A DNA stretch of 53,088 nt from a virus. The DNA is taken from positions 1 to 53,088 of the IMG/VR virus record IMGVR_UViG_3300031857_000262; one strand, given 5' to 3'. The position numbers and the translations under genes are program-made. Below the pieces are notes generated by a model. That model did not search any database. It was not told where the DNA came from and saw nothing but the letters and a program-made list of their open reading frames with translations. This document shows, one piece after another, positions 1 through 8,376 of the stretch (within the stretch, counting starts at the first letter, position 1; every line of letters begins with the position of its first letter).

Positions 1-99
1 GCCAACATATTTTTATTTGATCCCAAGTCCGCTTCAGTTTTTCTAATAGTTCGCCTTAAAAATAATTATTTTTATTTTCTTATTTTCTGGATTTCGCTA

Positions 100-127
100 T
101 TGTCTTTTGTCGATACTTTGTTATAAT
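100..127 (+). promoter_or_regulatory. sigma70-like promoter at the left end
   Basis: A -35 box TTGTCT (100-105) and a perfect -10 box TATAAT (122-127) are separated by 16 bases. The -10 context GTTATAATTCA also occurs at the promoter at 24909-24936, which supports a shared promoter type. It would drive the rightward early operon. Bases 1-99 are AT-rich and I see no gene there. Confidence 0.7.
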
Positions 128-274
128 TCATTGTAGGCAACGTGCAAACCTTACGATATCGCGTTGAGATACTTCGTTTTTCACCGCGTATTATTTTTAC
201 TAATTCTATTTTGTCTCTTTTGTGTTTTTCGTTTCTTTTGTCTTTTGTGTACTTCGTTTTTCGTTAGGCTATCA

Positions 275-595
275 ATGGACCCACAATTCCGAATAATCCG
301 TATCCCCAAAATTGTGATTCGTCACCCGTCAAACTATTTATTTGATGGGGATCGATACGATTTTCTTGGTTGCATCCTACTCGAACTAGGTTTCACTATT
401 CCAGAGAAAACCAAGTTCCCCAGTCAAACCAAGAAACTGTACCACCCGTTTACAGTTCAACATCGTAGAACAATCCTCGATTCTTCTCTCACTCTACAAA
501 TCCTACGTCTGCTAGAAGTCACACCCCAGAAAGACGTGGTCGTCCCACTCAATGCCCTTCTAGCCCCACACCGTATCGTCGTCGAACTCATTTAG
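275..595 (+). CDS. Small conserved-looking protein of unknown function
   Basis: This is the first gene of the early operon, encoding 106 residues from the ATG at 275. An in-frame ATG at 164 would add 37 residues of Phe/Leu/Cys-rich sequence read from the T-rich leader, which looks like untranslated DNA. The internal start has an AGG about six bases upstream and gives a normal N-terminus (MDPQFRIIRIP). A segment reading YDFLGCILLELG vaguely resembles the 'CCLG' segment of small phage proteins, but this is too weak for a function. Confidence 0.6.
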   Translation: MDPQFRIIRIPKIVIRHPSNYLFDGDRYDFLGCILLELGFTIPEKTKFPSQTKKLYHPFTVQHRRTILDSSLTLQILRLLEVTPQKDVVVPLNALLAPHRIVVELI

Positions 596-604
596 GAATC
601 TATC

Positions 605-1216
605 ATGGCTTATCATTCAAAACGTTCTTTGACTCTTTATTGTGTTAATGGTCGAGACGTTCAATCGAAAGAAGATGTATTAGCTCTTTGGAGAACTAAT
701 TACAATTTTTTGATCGACCCTAAACAAGGATACAATCAAACCTACACAAACAGGTCAGAAGCCGGATCATACGGTTGGTTCTGTTGTGGAAGTGCCGATC
801 CACACTGTTTTGTCAAGATTTTCTACAACAACAAAAAGTCGTTTGTAATTCTACATGCAAACACTCGTACCTCAGAAGTTGTAGTCAAGTGTTCAGAAGT
901 TCCATCTGTAGCAGAATCCAAGTTGGTTGCTAAAGTAACCTACGAAGAATACCCAGAAATGATTAGGTACACAGTCGAGCCAGTTGCCGAACAAACTATC
1001 GACCCTACTTGGGTAGAAGTTCGAGCTATTTCTTTTTGTGAAGAAAACAAACTGTCCGACGAATTCGACATGCAAGTCTGTAACAACCAGGTAATCCTCG
1101 TCTTTCACCCAGACACACTAAAACAAGTAAAACACAGAGTAGGTTTAGCTATCCTACTCAAGAAAGACTACCAACCAACACAACTCAAAAAGCAGGTCGG
1201 AGCAGACCGCATTTAA
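605..1216 (+). CDS. Hypothetical early protein, 203 aa
   Basis: The gene begins nine bases after the previous stop with AGGAATC as ribosome-binding site. The protein is soluble, mixed alpha/beta in character and has scattered cysteines (CVNG, CCGS). I recognise no family. Position in the early operon is the only functional hint. Confidence 0.7.
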   Translation: MAYHSKRSLTLYCVNGRDVQSKEDVLALWRTNYNFLIDPKQGYNQTYTNRSEAGSYGWFCCGSADPHCFVKIFYNNKKSFVILHANTRTSEVVVKCSEVPSVAESKLVAKVTYEEYPEMIRYTVEPVAEQTIDPTWVEVRAISFCEENKLSDEFDMQVCNNQVILVFHPDTLKQVKHRVGLAILLKKDYQPTQLKKQVGADRI

Positions 1217-1238
1217 CCCTCCCCAGGAGACTCGTCCC

Positions 1239-1505
1239 GTGCCCAAACAACCCGTACCCAAACAGCTTGTTATTCAATATCTCAAAGACCCCAAAAATGT
1301 TTTGAGTCAATTGAAGCAATTGTTTACAGAGTTGCAGATTCAATATAAGACCGAAAATCACACGGTCGTAGTTCTTAACTGCAACGAAACAGTGGCTAAA
1401 CGTATTCAAGACACTCTTACAGCCATGCACCCGACTAACTGTAAAACTTGGATACACGAAACGTTTTATGGTTGGAACACCGGCTATTGTGAACCTCGTT
1501 CTTAG
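1239..1505 (+). CDS. Hypothetical early protein with GTG start
   Basis: This encodes 88 residues from a GTG at 1239. The start is chosen because the strong site CCAGGAGA lies at 1223-1230, inside one copy of the CCCCAGGA octamer. The N-terminus is Lys/Pro/Gln-rich (MPKQPVPKQ), followed by an amphipathic helical segment. No family is recognised. Confidence 0.6.
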   Translation: MPKQPVPKQLVIQYLKDPKNVLSQLKQLFTELQIQYKTENHTVVVLNCNETVAKRIQDTLTAMHPTNCKTWIHETFYGWNTGYCEPRS

Positions 1506-1514
1506 GAATTCGTC

Positions 1515-1760
1515 ATGGTCCACAGAATCCGTAAAATCCGTTGTAAGTATCTCGTTGACAATCACCACCATTCTTCTCGAAAGGAATCCATGCAATATGG
1601 AACAACCAAACCAACCAAGTCCAGTCTCCCCAGGAAATTCACCGGCCAACTCCGAGGTGGAGTCTCAGGATGCGACCTCTCAGGACTCATTCAAATTCAA
1701 CCAGTTGACTCCCAACAACCAAGCCCAACTAGAGTTTATCCTGATTCGTCAGAAGGATAA
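1515..1760 (+). CDS. Possible small basic protein overlapping the next gene
   Basis: This 81-residue frame opens with ATG at 1515, directly after AGGAATTC, the same layout used by neighbouring genes. Its second half overlaps the better-supported gene at 1597 for 164 bases in another frame. The sequence is low-complexity and basic (His/Arg/Ser/Lys). Either a short leader peptide or a chance frame could explain it. Confidence 0.25.
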   Translation: MVHRIRKIRCKYLVDNHHHSSRKESMQYGTTKPTKSSLPRKFTGQLRGGVSGCDLSGLIQIQPVDSQQPSPTRVYPDSSEG

Positions 1761-1917
1761 CATTCTAAAAGAAATCAACTCAGGCAATCCTTCCGTAGCA
1801 ATGGCTAAACTCAAACTCGTCAAAGAACTCTGGGAAAACACCGAGTATCTTTACAAGTACTCAGAACTCCTCACCAAACTCGAACACAAACTCAAGTCTC
1901 GACTCTCTCATGGATAA
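1597..1917 (+). CDS. Small helical protein, unknown function
   Basis: This encodes 106 residues from ATG 1597. The N-terminal 35 residues are rich in Pro, Ser, Asn and Gln and probably disordered. They are followed by long helical segments (about residues 40-104) with regular leucines and charged residues, which could form a coiled coil. An upstream in-frame ATG at 1468 would run through the previous gene, so the later start, preceded by AAGGAATC, is preferred. It overlaps the next gene by eight bases. Confidence 0.55.
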   Translation: MEQPNQPSPVSPGNSPANSEVESQDATSQDSFKFNQLTPNNQAQLEFILIRQKDNILKEINSGNPSVAMAKLKLVKELWENTEYLYKYSELLTKLEHKLKSRLSHG

Positions 1918-2440
1918 CCTACTACCAACCATTACTGGTAAGACTATCACAACCAGGGGTGATCTTACCTTCGAAGAATTGAAAGAATCTTTCAAATTGC
2001 TGCAAGAAGTTTTTGATGCTCCTGTAGTAACCGGAGCAGACCTTATCGAACAAGAAATGAGGACGTGTGGTCATCTTGGTAAGTCAAGGTTTTGTATACC
2101 CTTAGACAAGGACACGCAAGAACTTCACTCCAAAATTTACGAAAACCTATCAATCAACTTAAGTCTTGGATGGAAAAAGGAAGACAAACCCGTCATGAAA
2201 ACTCTCATCATTTACAACAACCTAACCGAACCCTTACAATTCCTTCTCGTCGAAGGTGACTACTCCAGGTTCAACGGTATCTACGTTGGTTCCGACGACA
2301 CAAACGACACCGTAGACGAATTTAATGCTTGGCGATGGGATGAATACGGATTACTCCGAACCACCGACTGGACTCAAGACACCGCTATTCTTGAAGCCAA
2401 ACAATTCGACAAAGTCGCAATCGTCACCTTTCTACCCTAA
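1910..2440 (+). CDS. Hypothetical early protein, 176 aa
   Basis: The start ATG overlaps the end of the previous gene, suggesting translational coupling. The protein has a helical N-terminal half and a C-terminal half rich in Trp, Asp and Tyr (for example AWRWDEYG). No motif is recognised. Overlap and codon pattern match the surrounding operon. Confidence 0.65.
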   Translation: MDNLLPTITGKTITTRGDLTFEELKESFKLLQEVFDAPVVTGADLIEQEMRTCGHLGKSRFCIPLDKDTQELHSKIYENLSINLSLGWKKEDKPVMKTLIIYNNLTEPLQFLLVEGDYSRFNGIYVGSDDTNDTVDEFNAWRWDEYGLLRTTDWTQDTAILEAKQFDKVAIVTFLP

Positions 2441-2461
2441 CATCCCAGGAAACTCTCACTC

Positions 2462-2992
2462 ATGGCTAACGTAGAACGTCTCCAACAACTGCTAAAAACA
2501 GTTACTACCTTTTCAGACAACTTTAACTACCGATGTACTCTAGCTATTATACCCCACTGCCCTGTAGGACCGAAACCACAGTATCACAAAAATGCTAAAT
2601 GGACTGATACTCAAACTCCAGATTTTGAAACAGCTTTGAAGTTGTTGGTACAAGACAACACAAATCACACCTGCGGTTCTTGTGGATGTATGATCGGTTT
2701 CACAAATGCATTGTTGCTTGATTCTTACAAAGCCGAACAAGCCGATCCGAATGCCGACGAAGCCGAAGCGTCTAAAAACTGGCTAGGCCTAACCAATGCT
2801 GAACGAGAATTTCTGTTCTATCCCAATAACTTTGTAACACTTTGTGCTCCGCATGACTATCTCTCTGAATTTTCGATCGACAAAAACTTCCCAGGATGGG
2901 AACACTGTACACACGAAGTAGGTCTAAAAGAAGGCTTACGTCGACTCCAGTTTTTGATCGACTACCACTCTAACCCACAAAACCCACAGTAA
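2462..2992 (+). CDS. Putative zinc-binding early protein
   Basis: This encodes 176 residues starting at ATG 2462. It is preceded by CCCAGGAAACTCTCACTC, which combines an AGGA site with the CTCTC tract seen before many genes here. A Cys cluster CGSCGC (about residues 71-76) and a later CAPH motif (about 128-131) could together bind a metal ion. The pattern is HNH-like in spacing, but I cannot identify the catalytic histidines with confidence, so no nuclease activity is claimed. Confidence 0.6.
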   Translation: MANVERLQQLLKTVTTFSDNFNYRCTLAIIPHCPVGPKPQYHKNAKWTDTQTPDFETALKLLVQDNTNHTCGSCGCMIGFTNALLLDSYKAEQADPNADEAEASKNWLGLTNAEREFLFYPNNFVTLCAPHDYLSEFSIDKNFPGWEHCTHEVGLKEGLRRLQFLIDYHSNPQNPQ

Positions 2993-2997
2993 CTCTC

Positions 2998-3375
2998 ATG
3001 GAATCCCTCAACATTGGTCCTTGTCCTGCTGACGAAATAGCAGCAGACCTCAAAAGTCCACACTACCGTACTTTGTGCAAACTAGAACTCAGTTTGTACA
3101 AACAACAACTACTCGAAGAAATCTTACTCAAGTGGCCCGAAGAAGGTTGTCTTGTTAGATTCAAAACCACTTCCAACCCTCACGACTTCGGTACATACCA
3201 CGAAATCGACGTAATGTACGACTACTCCGTAAATCCTGTTTCTAGAGACCAAGCCTATTACTGCGAAGGCCATGCCAACACCACTTGGACAGACGAACGT
3301 CGTACAATCCTCAACAATCTTCGTGAATCTCTCGGCCTCGAACCTTTACTCAAACCTAAAAAAGACCCACCATGA
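2998..3375 (+). CDS. Hypothetical early protein, 125 aa
   Basis: The start ATG follows TAACTCTC with no Shine-Dalgarno sequence, an initiation context also used at 4451. The protein is acidic, with helical N-terminal and C-terminal segments. No family is recognised. Its stop region overlaps the next start (ATGA at 3372-3375). Confidence 0.65.
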   Translation: MESLNIGPCPADEIAADLKSPHYRTLCKLELSLYKQQLLEEILLKWPEEGCLVRFKTTSNPHDFGTYHEIDVMYDYSVNPVSRDQAYYCEGHANTTWTDERRTILNNLRESLGLEPLLKPKKDPP

Positions 3376-3830
3376 GCTACATAACTCTCACCCGTATCAG
3401 TTACAAACTGGACGACACACCAGTTAGTACTTCGTTCAATGTTTCATCTCTTGGTATTGTTCTCGAAAAAATGCCGGTATACCTAGAGTATAACGAGTCT
3501 TGTCGTCCAACTCAACTTGTAGTCTGCAACGTCCTTACCGATTCACCACAGACCCTTCAACGTACCACGTACTCGTCAGCCTACGACTTACTAACCGAAC
3601 TACCAGGAAAGCTAGTCGTACTCAACGGCATCAACGTCCCCAGGAAACTCCAACGGTTTCCACCAACCACTGTGTACGAAGCTACTCAAGTTTATCGTAC
3701 CCAAACTGGTGAATGGCGATTGGTTTGTGAACGATTCCAAGCCAGAAACCCAGGATCGGTAGTAGTACCAGTGACTTGCCTACTCCTACTCCAAACTCCA
3801 ATTCCACTTACCCCGTCCAGCTCCCTCTAA
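3372..3830 (+). CDS. Hypothetical early protein, 152 aa
   Basis: The gene is coupled to the preceding one by an ATGA overlap. The protein is predominantly beta in character with many Thr and Val residues. One CCCCAGGA copy is read here as Pro-Arg-Lys at about residues 90-92. No function is recognised. Confidence 0.65.
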   Translation: MSYITLTRISYKLDDTPVSTSFNVSSLGIVLEKMPVYLEYNESCRPTQLVVCNVLTDSPQTLQRTTYSSAYDLLTELPGKLVVLNGINVPRKLQRFPPTTVYEATQVYRTQTGEWRLVCERFQARNPGSVVVPVTCLLLLQTPIPLTPSSSL

Positions 3831-3845
3831 CCAACTCTCACACTC

Positions 3846-4115
3846 ATGACTCTCTCATTTATCTACGTCACACCACAAATGTTTCCCACCATCGCAGGCA
3901 TCGCAATCATTGCAGCCGTCTGCTACATGCTCGGACTATACAGCGGAGCATACATGTTCCCTACGATAGCCCCAGAACCCTGTCCTGGACTCACCCCAGA
4001 AGAAAAAAAGTTGATAGCAGAACTGCATGAAATGATTTATGCAGAATATGCCGACAACTTGTACAAAAAACAAGACAACGAGGACATAGATGCATACGAG
4101 GACAACAATGCTTGA
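3846..4115 (+). CDS. Small membrane protein
   Basis: This encodes 89 residues. A hydrophobic segment at about residues 12-36 (TIAGIAIIAAVCYMLGLYSG) can span the membrane once. It is followed by an acidic cytoplasmic-type tail ending in Glu/Asp/Asn. The start ATG follows CTCTCACACTC with no good AGGA. It precedes a second tiny membrane protein, so the two may work as a pair; their function is unknown. Confidence 0.6.
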   Translation: MTLSFIYVTPQMFPTIAGIAIIAAVCYMLGLYSGAYMFPTIAPEPCPGLTPEEKKLIAELHEMIYAEYADNLYKKQDNEDIDAYEDNNA

Positions 4116-4209
4116 TTTTCTCGACTGGCTCATCGTTTACATCGAACTTCCCGCAATACTTCTAGTCCTAGTTCCACTAGGCTACACAATGTACAAGGAC
4201 TTGTCATGA
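4108..4209 (+). CDS. Tiny membrane peptide, 33 aa
   Basis: ATG 4108 overlaps the stop of the previous gene, and the TGA stop at 4207-4209 overlaps the next ATG at 4206. The peptide is one hydrophobic stretch (IVYIELPAILLVLVPLGY) with an N-terminal acidic cap and a Lys/Asp-containing end. The perfect tiling between two genes is the main evidence that it is real. Confidence 0.55.
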   Translation: MLDFLDWLIVYIELPAILLVLVPLGYTMYKDLS

Positions 4210-4445
4210 ACAAAATGTTCTCTTACGAATCTTGTGTCATCAGTTCCACCGTCCCAGGATTAGTAATCTTCACCAAAGGTAAACTACTACGAAGTATGTT
4301 TCCTTACAAACGAGGAACCACGTTTGACGTCCTTGAGTTCGACCCTCTCAACGAAAGAATGGTTGTGACCCGTGGGACCAAAACCACGACTCACAGAATT
4401 CAAACTTCCACCTTCAAATTAGTTACACCCTACTCCAACAAATAA
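4206..4445 (+). CDS. Hypothetical small protein, 79 aa
   Basis: The protein is short, basic and beta-rich. The start overlaps the stop of the 33-residue peptide. The later part (FDPLNERMVVTRGTKTTTHRI) suggests a small barrel or hairpin fold. No family is recognised. Confidence 0.6.
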   Translation: MNKMFSYESCVISSTVPGLVIFTKGKLLRSMFPYKRGTTFDVLEFDPLNERMVVTRGTKTTTHRIQTSTFKLVTPYSNK

Positions 4446-4450
4446 CTCTC

Positions 4451-5944
4451 ATGCCACACTTACTAATCAATGCCGGACCCGGTTGTGGTAAAACTTCCAC
4501 AATCGTCGATGCCTACATCTACTATCGTACCACCAAACCAGAACTATGGCTACAAAAGTTCCGTCACACCGAAGAACAAGCCGCAGTCTACAACTGGTGC
4601 AGGGAGTCTCTCCCCAGGAAAGAGAACGGTGAGCCGTTGCCTGCCATTTATTTGGCTTACAACAACACCACTGTAGACGATCTTAAAAATCGTATCCATT
4701 CGGAGTCAGAAGTCAAGACTCACCACGGTTGGGGGTACAAGGTACTACAACGAGCACTCGGATACGTTCCTCTCAACAAAAAGGATTATACCGACCGTTT
4801 GATCGAAACTGTCACTGGACGTACCCTTTCTAGTGACAAAAACAGGTTTTCTTGGATCACTTCTTTCCGTTTTGTAGAAAAACTGCAAGAAGAATTGCTC
4901 GAAGTGACCGAAGAAAACATGTATTTGATGCAAGCCAAATACAGTGATCTTGCTCCGTACAAGATTCATCCAGACATTTGTCAGCAAGCATCCGAGATTA
5001 TTCGGGCTATGAAGTCTGCAAATCACCGTCAATTGGGTATAAGTCATATGCTCCAAGTGTGGTTAGCCCTGTTTATGTTACCAAAACCCTTGTACGAAAT
5101 CGGTTTTGTAGACGAATGTCAGGATTTAAGTCCTGCTAGACTGGCGTTGTCCTTCAAACTGTGTCGTAACCTGGTTTTTGTGGGTGACACTAACCAAGCT
5201 ATCAATGCTTGGACAGGTGCAGACCCAGAATCAATCAGCAAGATCGCAGAACACTGTTCTACACAGCTTCCTTTACGACTTTCGTTCAGATTACCACCAA
5301 ACATGGCCCAAACAGCCAACACAATCTGTCCGTCAGCTCAAATTCGCACCTTACCCGACCGCACCCCAGGAATTGTAGGTAAAGTTCGAGCAGAAAACAT
5401 CGTTGAATGGAGTCGATCTATGGTCGAAAACAGCCCAATGATTATCTGTCGATACAATGCTCCGTTGATGAAACTGGCACTACAACTGGTCAAAAACCAA
5501 ATTCCTTGTCGAACTTTGGGTGATTCACTGGCAAAATCCTTGATTTCTACTGTACAAAACCGTAAAGCCAAGAATATCGACGATCTTTTACTCAAACTTG
5601 CTAGTTACGAAGAACTTTGCCTTCGTGCTGGCAGTCCAATGGCAAAACAAGCTACAGCCGATCGTTTCGACTGTATCCGCCATATCCTCAAAGACTGTAA
5701 CAGTATCGAAGAGTTCGAACCACTGGTACAGTCCCTACTCAAACCACCAAAAGGCATCAAACACATCACTTTGTGTACTATTCACAAAGCAAAAGGACTG
5801 GAAGCCGACATTATTGGCATCCTAAATCCACCAGTTCCGTCAGAACGAGCAAAAACTGACATCGAAATCAAGCAAGAAATCAACATTGATTTTGTTGCAC
5901 ACACCCGTACCAAACGAGACCTTTACTACATTTACGCAGAGTAA
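4451..5944 (+). CDS. UvrD/PcrA-like superfamily 1 DNA helicase
   Basis: This 497-residue ATP-driven DNA translocase/helicase is short for the family; UvrD is about 720 residues. The conserved motifs appear in order: Walker A GPGCGKT at residues 9-15, DECQD (Walker B) near 221, GDTNQAINAW near 244, the LSFRLP arginine motif near 278, TIHKAKGLEAD near 440, and the HTRTKRDLYY motif near 482. Expected role is strand unwinding in phage replication, recombination or repair. It starts after TAACTCTC without an AGGA site. The 2B domain seems reduced. Confidence 0.9.
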   Translation: MPHLLINAGPGCGKTSTIVDAYIYYRTTKPELWLQKFRHTEEQAAVYNWCRESLPRKENGEPLPAIYLAYNNTTVDDLKNRIHSESEVKTHHGWGYKVLQRALGYVPLNKKDYTDRLIETVTGRTLSSDKNRFSWITSFRFVEKLQEELLEVTEENMYLMQAKYSDLAPYKIHPDICQQASEIIRAMKSANHRQLGISHMLQVWLALFMLPKPLYEIGFVDECQDLSPARLALSFKLCRNLVFVGDTNQAINAWTGADPESISKIAEHCSTQLPLRLSFRLPPNMAQTANTICPSAQIRTLPDRTPGIVGKVRAENIVEWSRSMVENSPMIICRYNAPLMKLALQLVKNQIPCRTLGDSLAKSLISTVQNRKAKNIDDLLLKLASYEELCLRAGSPMAKQATADRFDCIRHILKDCNSIEEFEPLVQSLLKPPKGIKHITLCTIHKAKGLEADIIGILNPPVPSERAKTDIEIKQEINIDFVAHTRTKRDLYYIYAE

Positions 5945-5947
5945 TCC

Positions 5948-6388
5948 ATGACCAACGAACAACACCCTTTTGATGCCCGACACCCTCTTGACGAATTGCT
6001 GCACAACCTTATGAACAACATCCCTATCACCAAGGACCAAGCCCAAGAAGCCGTCAAAATTGAGTTTTTTGATCTACAAAAACACTTTGGTCAAGAATTT
6101 GCTCAACAACTCTACCTCACGGTGTTGATGAACAGCTACGTTGACCGAAGATTCAGTTCAGAAGAATATGCAGATCTTCAAAACGAACGTATGATCAAAC
6201 TTGCAACAATTTTAGAAGCTTTGTTGCAAATCTTTGAGAAAAACCCACAAAGTTTTACCGGAAACGCAGAAATACTACAAGTTTTTCTACCAGGAACACA
6301 GGCACGTGGAGCACGCCTAAATCTAATCTATAACGGCATTGAGTCGATTATAGGTGTACCCACAGAATCAATTCGCTTGTCCTTATAA
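5948..6388 (+). CDS. Hypothetical helical protein, 146 aa
   Basis: The protein is almost wholly alpha-helical, with no cysteines and no membrane segment. It begins four bases after the helicase stop, so it is probably co-translated. No motif is recognised; a helicase partner is possible from context only. Confidence 0.65.
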   Translation: MTNEQHPFDARHPLDELLHNLMNNIPITKDQAQEAVKIEFFDLQKHFGQEFAQQLYLTVLMNSYVDRRFSSEEYADLQNERMIKLATILEALLQIFEKNPQSFTGNAEILQVFLPGTQARGARLNLIYNGIESIIGVPTESIRLSL

Positions 6389-6427
6389 CCTTCTTTTTCT
6401 CTCACTCTCACTCACCCACAAACAATT

Positions 6428-7579
6428 ATGCAAACAACTCTCTACAAACTGAACAACTTTAACGACGTTACTTGGTGGACAGCCACCGTTAACAACAACG
6501 TACTCACTGTTACTTGGGGTCGATGTAGCAAGACTTCTACCGAAGTATCTCAACACGGCTCTCAAGTCATCGAAGTCACCCCAGAAAAAGCGGTCGATGA
6601 ATATCACAGTCGTATTCGTCACCAAAAAGATCGTAAAGGTTTTACCGAAACGATTCCGACAGCTTCACCCGACCTACCCATGTTGGCTCAAGAATACAAG
6701 GGTAACGTCAAGTTCGACAAAGTTGCCTTGCAACCCAAACTCGACGGCATTCGATGTATCATGTCCCGTGAAGGACTGTTGTCTCGACGAAACTTGTACT
6801 TCATGTCCTGTCCTCATATCGAGCTGTACATATCCAAACTACCGGAAGGCATCAAGCTCGACGGGGAACTAATCATTCCCAACACTCCCCTGAGCACAAT
6901 CGAATCATACGTTATGCGTAGTCGTCCAGACTATGCTATATGCAAAGAAATCGAGTACCACGTATTCGACATCATCGACACTGAAGCTCCATTTGAAGAC
7001 CGTGTACTCGAAGCAGAACGAATCGTTTCCGAACTCGAAGAAGTCTACATCCGTTGGAGAACCGACCCAAAGTCTACTTTCAAAAACCTACCCTACTTCT
7101 CTCACAAGTGCCCATTTAAGATGGTACACACCGTCCTACACGACACTCCCCCAGGAGAAGAAGAACTGCGAGAGCAATTTGACACTTATCGAGCTGCTGG
7201 TTACGAAGGTATGATGATTCGTAACAGCAATGCTCCCTACGAAGTCAACAAACGATCAACATCATTGCTCAAGATGAAAGCATTCGTAGACAACGAATTC
7301 CTCATCGTCGACGTCATCCCAGGAACAAACAAGCAAGGTGTGTTTGTTTGTGAAACAAGTTCCGGCAAAGAATTCAAGTGTTCTTTTAAGGGAACTCATG
7401 CCAAACGTCAGCAAATACTCACCTACAAAGACACTTACATCGGTCAGTACCTCAAAGTAGAATTTGAAGGTTACTCCGAATACGGAGTCCCACGTTGTCC
7501 GGTAGGCATCCACTACTTCCGTAAAGAAAACTGTGACAAACCCATAGGAGAAACAACCGATGCCCGCTCCAACCCCTAA
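6428..7579 (+). CDS. ATP-dependent DNA ligase with N-terminal WGR domain
   Basis: This 383-residue protein seals nicks using ATP. Residues about 1-75 form a WGR domain (VTWGRCSKTST near 32), a nucleic-acid-binding module best known from PARP proteins. The nucleotidyltransferase core follows: motif I KLDGIRC with catalytic Lys near 104, LDGELIIP near 139, YHVFDIID near 177, YEGMMIRN near 259, and LLKMKAF near 279. A C-terminal OB-fold follows, with the final G-VPRCPVG-H segment. The leader 6389-6427 is a run of CTCTCACTCTCACTC with no clear AGGA. Confidence 0.9.
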   Translation: MQTTLYKLNNFNDVTWWTATVNNNVLTVTWGRCSKTSTEVSQHGSQVIEVTPEKAVDEYHSRIRHQKDRKGFTETIPTASPDLPMLAQEYKGNVKFDKVALQPKLDGIRCIMSREGLLSRRNLYFMSCPHIELYISKLPEGIKLDGELIIPNTPLSTIESYVMRSRPDYAICKEIEYHVFDIIDTEAPFEDRVLEAERIVSELEEVYIRWRTDPKSTFKNLPYFSHKCPFKMVHTVLHDTPPGEEELREQFDTYRAAGYEGMMIRNSNAPYEVNKRSTSLLKMKAFVDNEFLIVDVIPGTNKQGVFVCETSSGKEFKCSFKGTHAKRQQILTYKDTYIGQYLKVEFEGYSEYGVPRCPVGIHYFRKENCDKPIGETTDARSNP

Positions 7580-7772
7580 GTTCCATATGACTTACAAAGA
7601 ACTGCTACATTTGCTTTCTTTGATGGACGCCCAAGAACTGGATCAAGAAGTTTACCTGCACGAACACAAGTCAGGTGAAGCTATCGGTGTCGAAAGTTTA
7701 CACAAAACTTACGAACCCAAAAACTACAAATCAAACATCCCAACTGTCACACTTTCAGGAACAAAACTATGA
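7560..7772 (+). CDS. Small conserved phage protein
   Basis: This encodes 70 residues and overlaps the ligase end by 20 bases. The core 'TYKELLHLLSLMDAQELDQEVYLHE' region (quoted here as a pattern: T-x-KELL-x7-LDQ-x-V) resembles a small family found in many phage and bacterial genomes whose function is unknown. The match is from memory, not from a search. Confidence 0.6.
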   Translation: MPAPTPKFHMTYKELLHLLSLMDAQELDQEVYLHEHKSGEAIGVESLHKTYEPKNYKSNIPTVTLSGTKL

Positions 7773-8017
7773 CAGTTAAACGTCAGTTCTACATACTGCG
7801 TAGAACTAAAAAAATGTCGTTGCAGTACGATGTAATTGACAGTATGCTAGTTTGTGCTACGTCTGCTACAGAAGCTAGAAAAATTGCAGCCAAACATTAT
7901 GCTGACGAAGGTGTAGAAACTTGGCTTAAACCCGAATACTCAACCTGTCGGCAACTGGTAGAACCAGACAAATACGAATCAGATCAGGTACTCCTGATAG
8001 ACCACCGACCTCGATAA
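7769..8017 (+). CDS. Small conserved phage protein, 82 aa
   Basis: It is coupled to the previous gene by an ATGA overlap. The protein follows the pattern 'YILRR ... YDVIDSMLVCATSATEARKIAAKH', typical of small uncharacterised phage proteins with a beta-alpha-beta layout. The function is unknown. Confidence 0.6.
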   Translation: MTVKRQFYILRRTKKMSLQYDVIDSMLVCATSATEARKIAAKHYADEGVETWLKPEYSTCRQLVEPDKYESDQVLLIDHRPR

Positions 8018-8040
8018 CTCTCACTCCAGGAAATTCCCTC

Positions 8041-8376
8041 ATGACTCGAAACCCACTAGAACGAGTTCTTTACACCCATATCGACGATGCTGTTCATATA
8101 GCAGCTCAATTGTCGACTCTTCGTTACAACCATCCGTGGATCAACGAAATCGCAGATTTACCTGGATTTCCAGTTTCACCAGAGAACACCAACATCAACA
8201 TTCGTACAGACAATTACGTTCTGATTACGGATCAGATGCAAAAAGCTTTGTCTCTCTTGATGGAAGCAAGGAAGTGTCTGTTACTCCTGGGTATACAAGG
8301 ACTCGTATTTTCAGAAGAACGACCTTATGAGAAAAAAGTACCGACCGACCCAGAAGATGTACGATTCGAACTTTGA
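8041..8376 (+). CDS. Hypothetical protein, 111 aa
   Basis: The start has a good site, CCAGGAAATTCCCTC before the ATG. The protein is soluble and helical, with a C-terminal helix rich in Leu and Ala (KALSLLMEARKCLLLLG). No family is recognised. Its 3' end overlaps the start of the endonuclease. Confidence 0.6.
   Translation: MTRNPLERVLYTHIDDAVHIAAQLSTLRYNHPWINEIADLPGFPVSPENTNINIRTDNYVLITDQMQKALSLLMEARKCLLLLGIQGLVFSEERPYEKKVPTDPEDVRFEL

Noticed and set aside
2462-2992. HNH endonuclease at the Cys-rich early protein
   Set aside because: The CxxC spacing is suggestive, but I cannot place the two catalytic histidines and Asn.
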